A stretch of DNA of 64,000 nucleotides from positions 67,591-131,590 of the forward strand of contig DATAUE010000013.1 in assembly GCA_036268425.1 (NCBI GenBank). Direction: 5' to 3'. The position numbers were made by a program, and so were the translations under genes. Below the pieces are notes generated by a model. The model did not search any database and was not told where the DNA came from. It worked only from the letters and a program-made list of their open reading frames with translations. Source of the stretch: DATARH01 sp036268425 (GTDB lineage Bacteria > Pseudomonadota > Alphaproteobacteria > ATCC43930 > CGMCC-115725). Positions within the stretch are counted from its first letter, which is position 1. Every line of letters begins with the position of its first letter. This document shows positions 9,397-17,802 of the stretch, one piece after another.

Positions 9397-9577
9397 CGGT
9401 CGGCACCGGCAACAAACGGGTCGCGACAACATGCCCGGTTCGTTTGCTCGCCGGAAGCGCGATAATTTGTTTGAGTTGGCGGCGAGAATCCGATTTTCTG
9501 CCGCCCGCGCCGCAATCGGCCGGCGCCATGCGGGCCGCTATCCCCCGGTCGCCACGGGGCAACCAAAAAGGACGCCG

Positions 9578-10096
9578 ATGTCGTCTTTCGAGTGGAACAA
9601 GATCATCGCATCGGTCCTCGTCGCGGCGCTTGTCGCGATGGCCGCCGGCATTCTGTCAAGCCAGATCGTTCATCCGCGACACCTGGAAAAGGCAGTCTAT
9701 CTGCCACCCGGCGCCGAGGGCGGCGAGGCCGCCGCTCCAGCGGCGGAGAAGGCAGCCGCCGGCCCCGAGCCGATCGACATGTCGAAGGCCGACCCGGCCA
9801 AAGGCCAGCAGATCGCCAAGGTGTGCCTGCAATGCCATACCTTCGAGAAGGGTGGTCCCAACAAGATCGGCCCGAATCTGTTCGGCGTGCTCCAAGAGAA
9901 CATCGCCGCGGTACCGAATTACCAGTTTTCGCAGGCATTGGCGGCGCATAAGGCCGACAAATGGGACCCGGCAAAGCTCAACGTATGGCTGTTCAAGCCG
10001 CAGGAATTTGCCAAGGGCACCAAGATGACGTTCCCCGGCCTGCCGAAGGAGCAGGATCGCGCCGATGTTGTGGCCTATCTGCAAAGCCTGAAATAG
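9578..10096 (+). CDS. membrane-anchored class I cytochrome c (CycM-like)
   Basis: This 172-residue protein has an N-terminal uncleaved signal anchor (about residues 9-29, IIASVLVAALVAMAAGIL), an alanine-, proline- and glutamate-rich linker, then a cytochrome c domain with the haem motif CLQCH and a distal methionine in GTKMTFPGL. This is the layout of CycM/c552-type cytochromes that pass electrons from the bc1 complex to terminal oxidase on the periplasmic face. ATG 9578 follows AAAAAGGA; earlier in-frame starts lie in divergent promoter sequence. The hisN-like gene begins 7 bp downstream, so the two are probably co-transcribed. Pairing of these two families is frequent in alphaproteobacteria. 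Confidence 0.92.
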   Translation: MSSFEWNKIIASVLVAALVAMAAGILSSQIVHPRHLEKAVYLPPGAEGGEAAAPAAEKAAAGPEPIDMSKADPAKGQQIAKVCLQCHTFEKGGPNKIGPNLFGVLQENIAAVPNYQFSQALAAHKADKWDPAKLNVWLFKPQEFAKGTKMTFPGLPKEQDRADVVAYLQSLK

Positions 10097-10103
10097 GAGC
10101 TCC

Positions 10104-10877
10104 GTGGTCGTAACCGACCAGTTCCTGGCCCTCGCGCGCGATCTCGCGGACGCGGCGGGCGAGGCGATACGTCCTTATTTCCGGCAATCGATTGCGGTTG
10201 ACGACAAAGCCGATCTCTCGCCTGTCACGATAGCGGATCGCGCCGCCGAGGCGGCGATGCGCCGGCTGATCGCGGCGCGCTTTCCCGACCACGGCGTTAT
10301 CGGCGAAGAATACGGCCGCGAGCGCGAGGACGCCGAGTTCGTCTGGGTGCTCGACCCGATCGACGGCACCAAATCGTTTATCTCGGGGGTGCCGCTGTTC
10401 GGCACGCTGATCGCGCTGGCCCGTCACGGGCGGCCGATCCTCGGCATTATCGACCAGCCGATTTCGCGCGAACGCTGGATCGGCGCGCAGAGGCGCCCGA
10501 CGACGCTGAATGGCACCGCATTGCGCTGCCGACCCTGTGCGTCGCTGGCTGCCGCGACGGTATTCGCCACCAGCCCCGATATGTTTGGCGGCGACGATGC
10601 GGCAGCCTTCGGCCGGGTTCACGCGGCGGCAAAGCTGACGCGGTTTGGTGCCGATTGCTATGCTTACGGGTTGCTTGCCCTTGGCTGTATCGATCTTGTC
10701 ATCGAGGCGAGCCTCAAACCGTATGATTTCAGTGCGATGCTGCCGATCATCGAAGGCGCTGGCGGTATTGCGACGGATTGGCAGGGCGCGCCCTTGACCA
10801 TCGCATCCGACGGGCGGGTCCTGGTGGCCGGCGACCGGCATGCACACGAACAGGCGCTGCGGTTGTTGGCTGCGTGA
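10104..10877 (+). CDS. hisN: histidinol-phosphatase / inositol monophosphatase family
   Basis: This 257-residue Mg-dependent phosphatase of the IMPase fold shows GEEYGRE (first metal ligand), WVLDPIDGTKSFISG (the family signature with the metal-binding DPIDGT) and PYDFSAMLPIIEGAGG near the C-terminus. The short FISGVPLFGTLIAL spacing is typical of HisN proteins, which remove phosphate from histidinol phosphate in histidine synthesis in organisms lacking HisB-type phosphatase. A broader inositol-phosphatase or CysQ-like role cannot be excluded. The start is GTG 10104, preceded by AGGAG, 7 bp after the cytochrome gene. No other his genes lie in the window. Confidence 0.85.
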   Translation: MVVTDQFLALARDLADAAGEAIRPYFRQSIAVDDKADLSPVTIADRAAEAAMRRLIAARFPDHGVIGEEYGREREDAEFVWVLDPIDGTKSFISGVPLFGTLIALARHGRPILGIIDQPISRERWIGAQRRPTTLNGTALRCRPCASLAAATVFATSPDMFGGDDAAAFGRVHAAAKLTRFGADCYAYGLLALGCIDLVIEASLKPYDFSAMLPIIEGAGGIATDWQGAPLTIASDGRVLVAGDRHAHEQALRLLAA

Positions 10878-10900
10878 GACAAGTATTTCTGAGAGGGATG

Positions 10901-12778
10901 ATGCGCAAGCTGTCGCGTCTGGCGGCTGGTTTTGCCATGACCGCAATCATGCTGGCCGGGTCGGTTGCAGGGATCGCCGCTGAGGCCGCTCCCGGCGGTT
11001 ATGGCCTGTCGCTGTTCGGCGAGCTGAAATACCCTGCCGACTTCAAGAATTTCGAGTACGTCAACCCGGACGCACCAAAGGGCGGCACGATGCGCCTGTC
11101 GGCGATCGGGACGTTCGACACGCTGAACCCATTTGTCATAAAGGGTGTCCCCGCCGCCGGGATCGGACAGATTTTCGACACGCTGATGGCGCAGTCGCAG
11201 GACGAGCCGGGCAGCGAATACGGGCTGGTTGCCGAACGGGCCGAGGTCGCGCCGGATAAACTGTCGGTGCTGTTCACCTTGCGCAAAGAAGCGAAATTTC
11301 ACGACGGCTCGCCGATGACGCCTGACGATCTCGTGTGGACTTTTGACACGTTGCGCGATAAAGGGGCGCCCGCCTATCGATCGTATTACGGCGATGTCAT
11401 AAAAGTTGAAACCGAAGGCGAGCGCGGCGTTCGCTTCCGCTTCAAATCGGCGGAAAACCGGGAATTGCCGCAAATTCTCGGCGAGATGCCGATCCTCTCC
11501 AAAAAATACTGGGAAAATAAGGATTTCGGTAAAACCACCCTGGACCCGCCGCTCGGCAGCGGTCCGTACAAGATCGACAAGATCGACCCCGGCCGCTCGA
11601 TCGCCTATCGCCGCATCGCCGATTACTGGGGCGCCAACCTGCCCGTCAACAAGGGCCGCTATAATGTCGATACGATCCGCTACGATTATTATCGCGACGG
11701 CACCATTGCTCTCGAAGCCTTCAAGGCGGGGCAATACGATGTGCGGCGCGAGAATGTCTCAAAAGCCTGGGCAACCGGCTACGACAGTCCGGCGGTGCGC
11801 AGCGGGCTGATCAAGAAAGAGGCCATCCCCAACGATCTGCCGAGCGGCATGCAGGGCTTTGGCTTCAACCTGCGCCGGCCGTTGTTTCAGGACCCGCGGG
11901 TGCGGCAGGCGTTGGGCTATGCGTTCGATTTCGAATGGTCGAACAAGAATTTGTTTTATGGCTTCTACAAGCGCACCCGCAGTTATTTCGACAATTCGGA
12001 ACTGGCCGCGACCGGTGTCCCGCAAAGTGACGAGTTGAAGATACTCGAACCGTTCCGCGGCAAGATCCCCGACGAAGTCTTCACCAAGGAATATGACCCG
12101 CCGAAATATGACGGCTCCGGCGACATCCGCGACGGCTTGCGCGACGGGTTGAAGCTATTGAAGGAGGCTGGTTGGGGCTTCAAGGATGGAAAGCTGGTCA
12201 ACGACAAGACCGGCCAGCCGTTCGAGTTCGAAATCCTGCTGGTGCAGCCCGAGTTCGAACGAATCGTGCTGCCGTTTGTGCGCAATCTGGCGCGCATGGG
12301 CATCGCTGCGCGGGTGCGTACGATCGACAGCGCGCAGTACGAACAGCGCATGGAGACTTTCGACTACGACATGGCGGTTGTGTCATTTGGTGAGTCGCTG
12401 TCGCCAGGCAACGAACAGCGCGAATTCTGGGGATCGAAGGCTGCCGACGAACAGGGGAGCCGCAATGAGCTTGGCATCAAAAGCCCGGTCGTCGATGAAC
12501 TGGTCGAGGAACTGATCAAATCGCCCGACCGTGCCAGCCTCGTTACGCATACTCATGCGCTCGACCGGGTGTTGCAGTATGGGTATTACACGATCCCGCA
12601 ATTTCATCTGGGTGCGTTCTGGGTGGCCTATTGGGACAAATACCGGCGTCCCGGCGTCTCGCCGAAATACGGCCTTGGCCTCGATACCTGGTGGGTCGAT
12701 CCGCAAGCTGAGCAGAACATCCAAGCGAAACAGACCGAGACCCAGCAACAGACGCCCAAAACCGAAGCGCCGAAATAG
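10901..12778 (+). CDS. yejA: periplasmic peptide-binding protein, YejA type
   Basis: An extracellular solute-binding protein of family 5 (about 625 residues) with a Sec signal peptide (RKLSRLAAGF followed by a hydrophobic stretch and GIAAEA). The mature protein begins GYGLSLFGELKYPADF, followed by YVNPDAPKGGTMRL, which is diagnostic for the YejA subgroup rather than DppA/OppA. Further on come the FHDGSPMTPDDLVWTFDTL signature and GSGPYKI. YejABEF import peptides, including microcin C-type antibiotics in enterobacteria. ATG 10901 is preferred over the adjacent ATG 10898 because it gives better spacing to GAGAGGG. The yejB-like permease gene follows 36 bp downstream; yejE and yejF are not present in the window. 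Confidence 0.9.
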   Translation: MRKLSRLAAGFAMTAIMLAGSVAGIAAEAAPGGYGLSLFGELKYPADFKNFEYVNPDAPKGGTMRLSAIGTFDTLNPFVIKGVPAAGIGQIFDTLMAQSQDEPGSEYGLVAERAEVAPDKLSVLFTLRKEAKFHDGSPMTPDDLVWTFDTLRDKGAPAYRSYYGDVIKVETEGERGVRFRFKSAENRELPQILGEMPILSKKYWENKDFGKTTLDPPLGSGPYKIDKIDPGRSIAYRRIADYWGANLPVNKGRYNVDTIRYDYYRDGTIALEAFKAGQYDVRRENVSKAWATGYDSPAVRSGLIKKEAIPNDLPSGMQGFGFNLRRPLFQDPRVRQALGYAFDFEWSNKNLFYGFYKRTRSYFDNSELAATGVPQSDELKILEPFRGKIPDEVFTKEYDPPKYDGSGDIRDGLRDGLKLLKEAGWGFKDGKLVNDKTGQPFEFEILLVQPEFERIVLPFVRNLARMGIAARVRTIDSAQYEQRMETFDYDMAVVSFGESLSPGNEQREFWGSKAADEQGSRNELGIKSPVVDELVEELIKSPDRASLVTHTHALDRVLQYGYYTIPQFHLGAFWVAYWDKYRRPGVSPKYGLGLDTWWVDPQAEQNIQAKQTETQQQTPKTEAPK

Positions 12779-12814
12779 CGCGATGCCGCGGCAGCCTCGT
12801 CAGCGCTCCCAGCC

Positions 12815-13903
12815 ATGATTGCCTACGCGATCCGCCGCATCGCGCTGATGGTGCCGACGCTGTTCGCGATCATGGTGGTCAATTTCATCATCGTGCAGGC
12901 CGCGCCGGGCGGCCCGATTCAACAGATGATCGCCAAGATCAAGGGCACCGCCGTCGCCGCGACCGAGCGGGTCAGCAATAGCGGCGGCGGCGAAGTCAGG
13001 GCACCAAGCGGCGAGGAAAGCCGCTATCGCGGCGCCCGCGGCATTGATCCGGCGCTGATCAAGGAACTCGAAAAGCAGTATGGCTTCGATAAGCCGCCGT
13101 TGCAGCGCTTTGTCCTGATGATGAAGAACTATGCGACATTCAATTTCGGCAATAGTTTTTTTCAGGACCGCAGCGTTTTCAGCCTGATCCGCGACAAGCT
13201 GCCGGTGTCGATCTCGATCGGCTTGTGGACGACGCTGATTACCTATCTCGTCTCGATCCCGCTCGGCATCCGCAAGGCGGTGCGCGACGGCAGCCGCTTC
13301 GACATCTGGACGAGCGGCGTCATCATCATCGGTTATGCCGTGCCAAGTTTTCTGTTCGCCGTGCTGCTTGTCGTACTGTTTGCGGGCGGCAGCTACTGGT
13401 CGATCTTTCCACTGCGCGGCCTCGTCAGCGACAACTGGGCCTCATTCGACTGGCCGCACCGCATTCTCGATTATCTGTGGCACCTCGTCTTGCCGATCAG
13501 CGCCCTTGTCATCGGCGGTTTCGCGACCCTGACGATGCTGACCAAGAACTGCTTTCTCGACGAGATCAACAAGCAATACGTCCTGACCGCCCGCGCCAAG
13601 GGCCTGACCGAACGGCGGGTGCTGTACGGCCACATCTTTCGCAACGCGATGCTGCTGGTGGTTGCCGGCTTTCCCGCCGCGTTTATCGGCATCTTGTTTA
13701 CCGGCTCGCTGTTGATCGAGGTGATCTTTTCGCTCGACGGGCTGGGGCTCCTCGGTTTTGAAGCGGCGATCAACCGCGACTACCCGATCATGTTTGCGAC
13801 GCTTTACGTCTTTACGCTGATCGGCCTCGTGCTCAAGCTGGTCAGCGACCTCACCTACATGCTGATCGACCCGCGCATCGACTTTGGCCGGCGCGGCGCC
13901 TAA
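12815..13903 (+). CDS. yejB: peptide ABC transporter permease, YejB type
   Basis: This 362-residue inner-membrane permease of the binding-protein-dependent family starts with MIAYAIRRIALMVPTLFAIM, the usual first membrane helix. It carries the long YejB-specific periplasmic insertion before RGIDPALIKELEKQYGFD, and about five further helices. The ATPase-contact loop is visible as NKQYVLTARAKGLTERRVLY. The length matches YejB (about 364). It should pair with a second permease (YejE) and an ATPase (YejF) to import peptides delivered by the upstream YejA. Neither follows: the next gene, 198 bp away, encodes a PH-domain protein, so the transporter is either completed elsewhere or incomplete. Confidence 0.92.
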   Translation: MIAYAIRRIALMVPTLFAIMVVNFIIVQAAPGGPIQQMIAKIKGTAVAATERVSNSGGGEVRAPSGEESRYRGARGIDPALIKELEKQYGFDKPPLQRFVLMMKNYATFNFGNSFFQDRSVFSLIRDKLPVSISIGLWTTLITYLVSIPLGIRKAVRDGSRFDIWTSGVIIIGYAVPSFLFAVLLVVLFAGGSYWSIFPLRGLVSDNWASFDWPHRILDYLWHLVLPISALVIGGFATLTMLTKNCFLDEINKQYVLTARAKGLTERRVLYGHIFRNAMLLVVAGFPAAFIGILFTGSLLIEVIFSLDGLGLLGFEAAINRDYPIMFATLYVFTLIGLVLKLVSDLTYMLIDPRIDFGRRGA

Positions 13904-14100
13904 CTCTGCTCGGGCGCAATCTGGGGCGGCATAACTCGGGCGTTCAGAACGCGTGACCGCGGTCGTGCGCTACAGCAAAATGGCAAAATCTTCAGCGAGG
14001 GATCGCGTCATGGGCATTTTCTGGATTGCACCGGTTGCGCCGCAGGTGAAGCGACGGGCGGATTAGGCGCCGGTCCCATTATGAAAGCGGGGTCCGCACC

Positions 14101-14565
14101 ATGAAGTATGTCGAGCGCGTATTGCAGCCGGGTGAAACCGTAATCTACGCGACCAGCCTGCACTGGCTGATCTATTCGCGGGCGGTTCTGCTGGCGTTGT
14201 TCGCTATCGTGCTGTTTTTCGTCGCCGGCTCGTTCAACGACCATACCGTCGAGCTGGCGCTGACGATCGTCTCGGGGCTATTTCTGCTTGGCGCGATCCT
14301 CTCGGCGCTCGGGGCGCTGATCCGCCGCGCCACGACCGAACTGGCGGTCACCGACCGGCGCGTCATCTACAAAACCGGCATTTTGCAGCGCCACAGCATG
14401 GAGATAAACCGCTCCAAGGTCGAGACGGTCGGGGTCAACCAGTCGATCCTCGGGCGCATGCTCAGCTACGGCACGATCATGGTGCGCGGCACCGGCGGCA
14501 GTTTTGAGCCGATTCCGTTCATCGGTGATCCGTTGACCTTCCGAAGCCACATCACCGCCGGCTAA
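14101..14565 (+). CDS. bacterial PH-domain (bPH_2) membrane protein
   Basis: This 154-residue protein has two transmembrane helices in the first half (about 20-42 and 50-72). A bacterial pleckstrin-homology-like domain (DUF304/bPH_2) follows, recognised by LAVTDRRVIYKTGILQRHSMEI and GTIMVRGTGGSFEPIPFI. Such proteins sit in the inner membrane and their biochemical role is mostly unknown. Its stop codon is immediately followed by the ATG of the nadQ-like gene (TAA then ATG with no gap), implying translational coupling, although no functional link is known. The start is ATG 14101. Confidence 0.85.
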   Translation: MKYVERVLQPGETVIYATSLHWLIYSRAVLLALFAIVLFFVAGSFNDHTVELALTIVSGLFLLGAILSALGALIRRATTELAVTDRRVIYKTGILQRHSMEINRSKVETVGVNQSILGRMLSYGTIMVRGTGGSFEPIPFIGDPLTFRSHITAG

Positions 14566-15621
14566 ATGGCCCAGACGCGCGCAGCCGCGGCCGGGCTGCG
14601 GCGGGTTCTGACCGAGCCGGAGGCGACCGGCAACGGCGCGCCGCTGTCGATCGGGCTCAGCGCTGTTATTGTCGCCGCCAATATTTACGAGCCGCGCGTG
14701 CTGACGATCCGTTTTGCCGCCGCTTCCGCCAGCGGCGCGGCGCAGGTGGTGGAAGGGCTGCCATCGGGGCCGCTGGAAGCCGAGCATCGGACGTTGGAAA
14801 TCGGTTTGCGCGCCTGGGTCGAGCGGCAGACTAGCCAGCGGCTCGGTTATGTTGAGCAGCTATATACATTTGGCGACCGGGATCGCGTGGTCGGTGAAGC
14901 GATGCTGGCGCTGCCCGCGCTGATTGTTGCCTACCTCGCTTTGGCGCGCGAGGCCAACCCAGCTGGCTCGGCCGATGCCGAATGGCGCAGCTGGTATCGC
15001 TATTTCCCGTGGGAGGATTGGCGCGCCGGAAAGCCGCTGCCGCTCGCGCCGATCGAGGCAGGGCTTGGCTGCTGGGCCGCGCAAGCCGAGGGCGAGGCCG
15101 AGCGGCGGTTGCGCACCGAGCGTCTCGGCCTCGCCTTTGGCCTGCACGGCGCGCCGTGGAACGAGGAACTGGTGCTCGAACGCTACGAGCTGTTGTACGA
15201 GGCCGGGCTGGTCGCCGAGGCGGCGCGCGATTTCGGCCGCAAGCTCACTGACGAGACCGCCGATCCAGGTATGCTGACTGGCGCGGCGATGGCGCTCGAC
15301 CATCGCCGTATCCTTGCAACGGCGATCGGCCGGCTCCGCGGCAAAATCAAGTACCGGCCGGTTGTGTTCGAGCTGATGCCTCCCGCCTTTACGCTGCTGC
15401 AGTTGCAGCGCACAGTTGAAGCGCTCGCCGGGGTGCTGCTGCACAAACAGAATTTCCGCCGCCTTGTCGAACAACAGGGACTGGTCGAGGAAACTGGCGC
15501 GATGAGTGCGGCGACCGGCGGCCGGCCGGCGCGGCTCGTCCGCTTCCGGCGCGAGGTTCTGCTCGAACGCCCGGCCCCCGGCCTGCGCCTGCGCGCCGCC
15601 CGCCGTGCCGGCGCCGGGTAA
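14566..15621 (+). CDS. nadQ: NadQ-type NAD biosynthesis regulator (COG4111-like)
   Basis: This 351-residue protein resembles the alphaproteobacterial NadQ family, in which a Nudix-like N-terminal effector domain is joined to a C-terminal winged helix. The N-terminal half has LSIGLSAVIVAANIYEPRVL and GLRAWVERQTSQRLGYVEQLYTFGD (split by the family's variable loops), as in Nudix-related sensors. The C-terminal segment HKQNFRRLVEQQGLVEETG followed by GGRPARLVRF is the DNA-binding wing also seen in NrtR. NadQ represses NAD synthesis genes. Here nadA-nadC lie 2.2 kb downstream behind a palindromic operator candidate, which supports the assignment. The gene starts directly after the PH-domain gene and ends tail-to-tail, without a gap, with acr3. 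Confidence 0.78.
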   Translation: MAQTRAAAAGLRRVLTEPEATGNGAPLSIGLSAVIVAANIYEPRVLTIRFAAASASGAAQVVEGLPSGPLEAEHRTLEIGLRAWVERQTSQRLGYVEQLYTFGDRDRVVGEAMLALPALIVAYLALAREANPAGSADAEWRSWYRYFPWEDWRAGKPLPLAPIEAGLGCWAAQAEGEAERRLRTERLGLAFGLHGAPWNEELVLERYELLYEAGLVAEAARDFGRKLTDETADPGMLTGAAMALDHRRILATAIGRLRGKIKYRPVVFELMPPAFTLLQLQRTVEALAGVLLHKQNFRRLVEQQGLVEETGAMSAATGGRPARLVRFRREVLLERPAPGLRLRAARRAGAG

Positions 15622-16701
15622 TCACGAAACACCGCGCGCGCCCTGCATGTACCAGCTACGACTGCATCGCACGAGCCGTACGACCGACAGCATCACCGGC
15701 ACTTCCACCAGTACGCCGACTACCGTCGCCAGGGCTGCGCCAGACTGGAAGCCAAACAGCGCGATCGCCGCGGCGACCGCCAGTTCGAAGAAATTCGATG
15801 CGCCGATCAATGCCGAAGGACAGGCGATATTATGCGGTACACCAAGCATCCGGTTTGCCGCGTAGGCCAAACCGGCATTGAAATAGACCTGGATAACGAT
15901 AGGTACGGCTAATAGCGCGATCACCAGCGGCTGTCGCAAGATCTCGTCGCCCTGGAAACCGAACAGCAACACTAGCGTCGCCAGCAGCGCGATAAGCGAT
16001 ACCGGCTGCACCCGCCGCAGGATCAATGTCAGCGCGGCCTCGCCTCCCCGCGCGAGAAGGGCACGGCGCCAGAGCTGCGCGGCGATCACCGGTACCACGA
16101 TATAAAGCAACACTGAGAGAAAGAGCGTCGCCCACGGCACTGAAATCGACGACAGCCCGAGCAGCAGGCCGACGATTGGCGCAAACGCGACGACCATAAT
16201 CGTATCGTTGAGCGCGACTTGCGTCAGGGTGAAGTTTGGGTCGCCTCCAGTCAGGTTCGACCACACGAATACCATTGCCGTGCACGGTGCCGCCGCCAGC
16301 AGGATCAGGCCCGCGATATAGAGATCGATCTGGCCTGCCGGCAGATAGGGCCGGAACAGCCAGCCGATAAAAATCCAGCCAAGCACCGCCATGCTGAACG
16401 GTTTGACCAGCCAGTTGGTGGCAGCTGTGACCGCGATCCCGCGCCAGTGTTCGGCAACACGGTGCAGCGCACCGAAATCGACCTTAAGCAGCATAGGCAC
16501 GATCATCAGCCAGATCAGCACCGCGACCGGAATGTTGATTTCTGCCAGGGTCGCGCGACCGAGTGCATGGAACGGCCCCGGCGCCAGCCGGCCGAGCACG
16601 ATGCCGGCGGCGATGCAGAGCGCCACCCACAACGTCAGATAGCGCTCAAACGAACCAAGTGCTGGCTGGATGCGCGTGGGTTCTTCGGCCAAGATGCTCA
16701 T
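15622..16701 (-). CDS. acr3: ACR3-family arsenite efflux permease
   Basis: This 359-residue inner-membrane protein has about ten transmembrane helices. Family marks are GSFERYLTLWVALCIAAG near the N-terminus, a LIWLMIVPML helix, the conserved cysteine in LAAAPCTAMVFVWS, which is essential in ACR3 proteins, and GASNFFELAVAAAIALFG near the C-terminus. It exports As(III) using the proton gradient. The gene is last in the minus-strand order arsR-arsI-acr3 and follows arsI by 3 bp, so expression should depend on ArsR. Its final codon touches the end of nadQ. ArsB is unrelated and not meant here. Confidence 0.93.
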   Translation of the reverse strand: MSILAEEPTRIQPALGSFERYLTLWVALCIAAGIVLGRLAPGPFHALGRATLAEINIPVAVLIWLMIVPMLLKVDFGALHRVAEHWRGIAVTAATNWLVKPFSMAVLGWIFIGWLFRPYLPAGQIDLYIAGLILLAAAPCTAMVFVWSNLTGGDPNFTLTQVALNDTIMVVAFAPIVGLLLGLSSISVPWATLFLSVLLYIVVPVIAAQLWRRALLARGGEAALTLILRRVQPVSLIALLATLVLLFGFQGDEILRQPLVIALLAVPIVIQVYFNAGLAYAANRMLGVPHNIACPSALIGASNFFELAVAAAIALFGFQSGAALATVVGVLVEVPVMLSVVRLVRCSRSWYMQGARGVS

Positions 16702-16704
16702 GCG

Positions 16705-17187
16705 TCAGCCGGCGCAACAGGCCTGTGTCTCTGCCAGGCTTGGCTCGGTCGGTGCGCAGCCCCGGGTCGACGGGCCGCCGCTCGCCGCCGCTAGTTTCGT
16801 GAGCGCGCCGCTATTCCCGTAAACCGCGGCCGGCTCGTGCGTCAGGAAAGTTTCCCACGGCACACCCTGCGGGTCGGCGACCCATTGCTTGTCTGATCTG
16901 GCATAGCAGCAGGTGCCGCCCCGTTCTTCGACGATCGGCCGCTCGGCGCGGCTCAAGCGGTCGTGCACCTCAGCCAGTTCGCCCGAATCCTCGGCCTGGA
17001 TGCCGAGATGCGAGATGCCGGCATGTCCCCCGGCTGTGCTGATCGCGAAATTGACGCGCGGGTCTTCGAGCATCCATTTCGCGTAATCGTCTTTTAGCAC
17101 CGTCGGTTCTGCCGCGAACAGCGTCGAATAGAATTCGATGGATTGCGCCAGATCTTCAACATTTACATGCACGTGCAGGCGTTTCAT
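16705..17187 (-). CDS. arsI: ArsI/CadI-type VOC protein (arsenic-linked lyase)
   Basis: This 160-residue vicinal-oxygen-chelate protein begins MKRLHVHVNVEDLAQSIEFY. Typical of ArsI/CadI are GISHLGIQAED, the vicinal cysteine pair in GGTCCYARSDKQW and VADPQGVPWETFLT, with a further cysteine cluster (CC) at the C-terminus. ArsI cleaves the C-As bond of trivalent organoarsenicals such as MAs(III); CadI-like members are less well understood. ATG 17187 is chosen because GGGAGAGAG precedes it. It overlaps the end of arsR by 32 bp in another frame and lies 3 bp from acr3, so all three are one operon. The catalytic role is inferred from the family and context. Confidence 0.87.
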   Translation of the reverse strand: MKRLHVHVNVEDLAQSIEFYSTLFAAEPTVLKDDYAKWMLEDPRVNFAISTAGGHAGISHLGIQAEDSGELAEVHDRLSRAERPIVEERGGTCCYARSDKQWVADPQGVPWETFLTHEPAAVYGNSGALTKLAAASGGPSTRGCAPTEPSLAETQACCAG

Positions 17188-17527
17188 GGCTCTCTCCCGT
17201 GCCATAGGTTTCAGCAGGATTGCAGATCGGAGCGCACACCGCGCCCTGGCCGCAGCAATTCTCGGTCAGGTACGCCAGCAACTCGTTCATCGCGCCGTAC
17301 TCGGCGGAATAGATCAGTTGCCGTCCGAGGCGCCGCTGGGTGATGAGGCCGGCGCGAACCAGATGCTGGAGGTGAAAGGTCAGCGAGGCTGGCAGCACGT
17401 CCAGCCGTTCGGCAATGACTCCTGCGGCAAGCCCGGCAGGACCTTGCGTCACCAGCAGGCGAAACACGTCGAGCCGAGTCTCTTGGGCCAGAGCGGCGAG
17501 TGCGGCAATTGCCGGTTTCTTTTCCAT
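17156..17527 (-). CDS. arsR: ArsR-type arsenic-responsive repressor
   Basis: This 123-residue winged-helix repressor starts MEKKPAIAALAALAQETRLD and shows the recognition helix region AERLDVLPASLTFHLQHLV followed by RRLGRQLIYSAEY. A cysteine-rich tail, ENCCGQGAVCAPICNP, supplies the vicinal and nearby thiols likely to bind As(III), which would release it from DNA. It is first in the arsR-arsI-acr3 operon, and its last 32 bp overlap arsI. The region upstream (17528-17800) is shared with the divergent nadA promoter and should contain its operator, though I could not point to a specific ArsR site. Confidence 0.92.
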   Translation of the reverse strand: MEKKPAIAALAALAQETRLDVFRLLVTQGPAGLAAGVIAERLDVLPASLTFHLQHLVRAGLITQRRLGRQLIYSAEYGAMNELLAYLTENCCGQGAVCAPICNPAETYGTGESHETPARACKC

Positions 17528-17726
17528 ATAACTCTCACTTTGAGATTTATCAAAATAATGTCGACAGGCGGCAAGTCAATGACATTTTGCGTAATATCCA
17601 AATGATGCGAGTCGGCGCCAAGTCGCCCGTTGCCCTTCTCGACGGTCTGTCATGCGTCATCGAAATGTCATCTGGGGCTTGACGCGGACCGTTTACCCCT
17701 TATTCTCATGTTCAGCATAACTCATG

Positions 17727-17750
17727 CCGGGCGGTATCACTACCGTCCGG
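17727..17750 (+). terminator. 10-bp stem hairpin followed by a short T run
   Basis: CCGGGCGGTA and TACCGTCCGG pair through ten positions, with one G-U pair in RNA and a TCAC loop, followed by CTTTTCC. It looks like a weak intrinsic terminator or attenuator. It lies upstream of the proposed nadA -10 box, so it may instead insulate nadA or act on a longer transcript starting near 17679. Confidence 0.4.
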
Positions 17751-17764
17751 CTTTTCCGGACCTA

Positions 17765-17785
17765 TATAATACTCAATAAGAGTAT
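17765..17785 (+). promoter_or_regulatory. nadA promoter -10 box overlapped by palindromic operator candidate
   Basis: A consensus TATAAT lies at 17765-17770. Starting inside it, ATACTC-AATAA-GAGTAT forms a perfect 6-bp inverted repeat with a 5-bp spacer at 17769-17785. A repressor bound here would cover the -10 box and start site of nadA. With a NadQ-like gene in the same window, NadQ is the leading candidate. A ribosome-binding site, GGAGGAA, follows at 17790-17796. No good -35 box is visible. Confidence 0.6.
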
Positions 17786-17802
17786 ATCTGGAGGAATTGC
17801 AG

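Noticed and set aside
17727..17750. Hairpin before nadA as a riboswitch
   Set aside because: Only a single short stem exists, upstream of the likely transcription start. No known NAD-riboswitch structure is visible.
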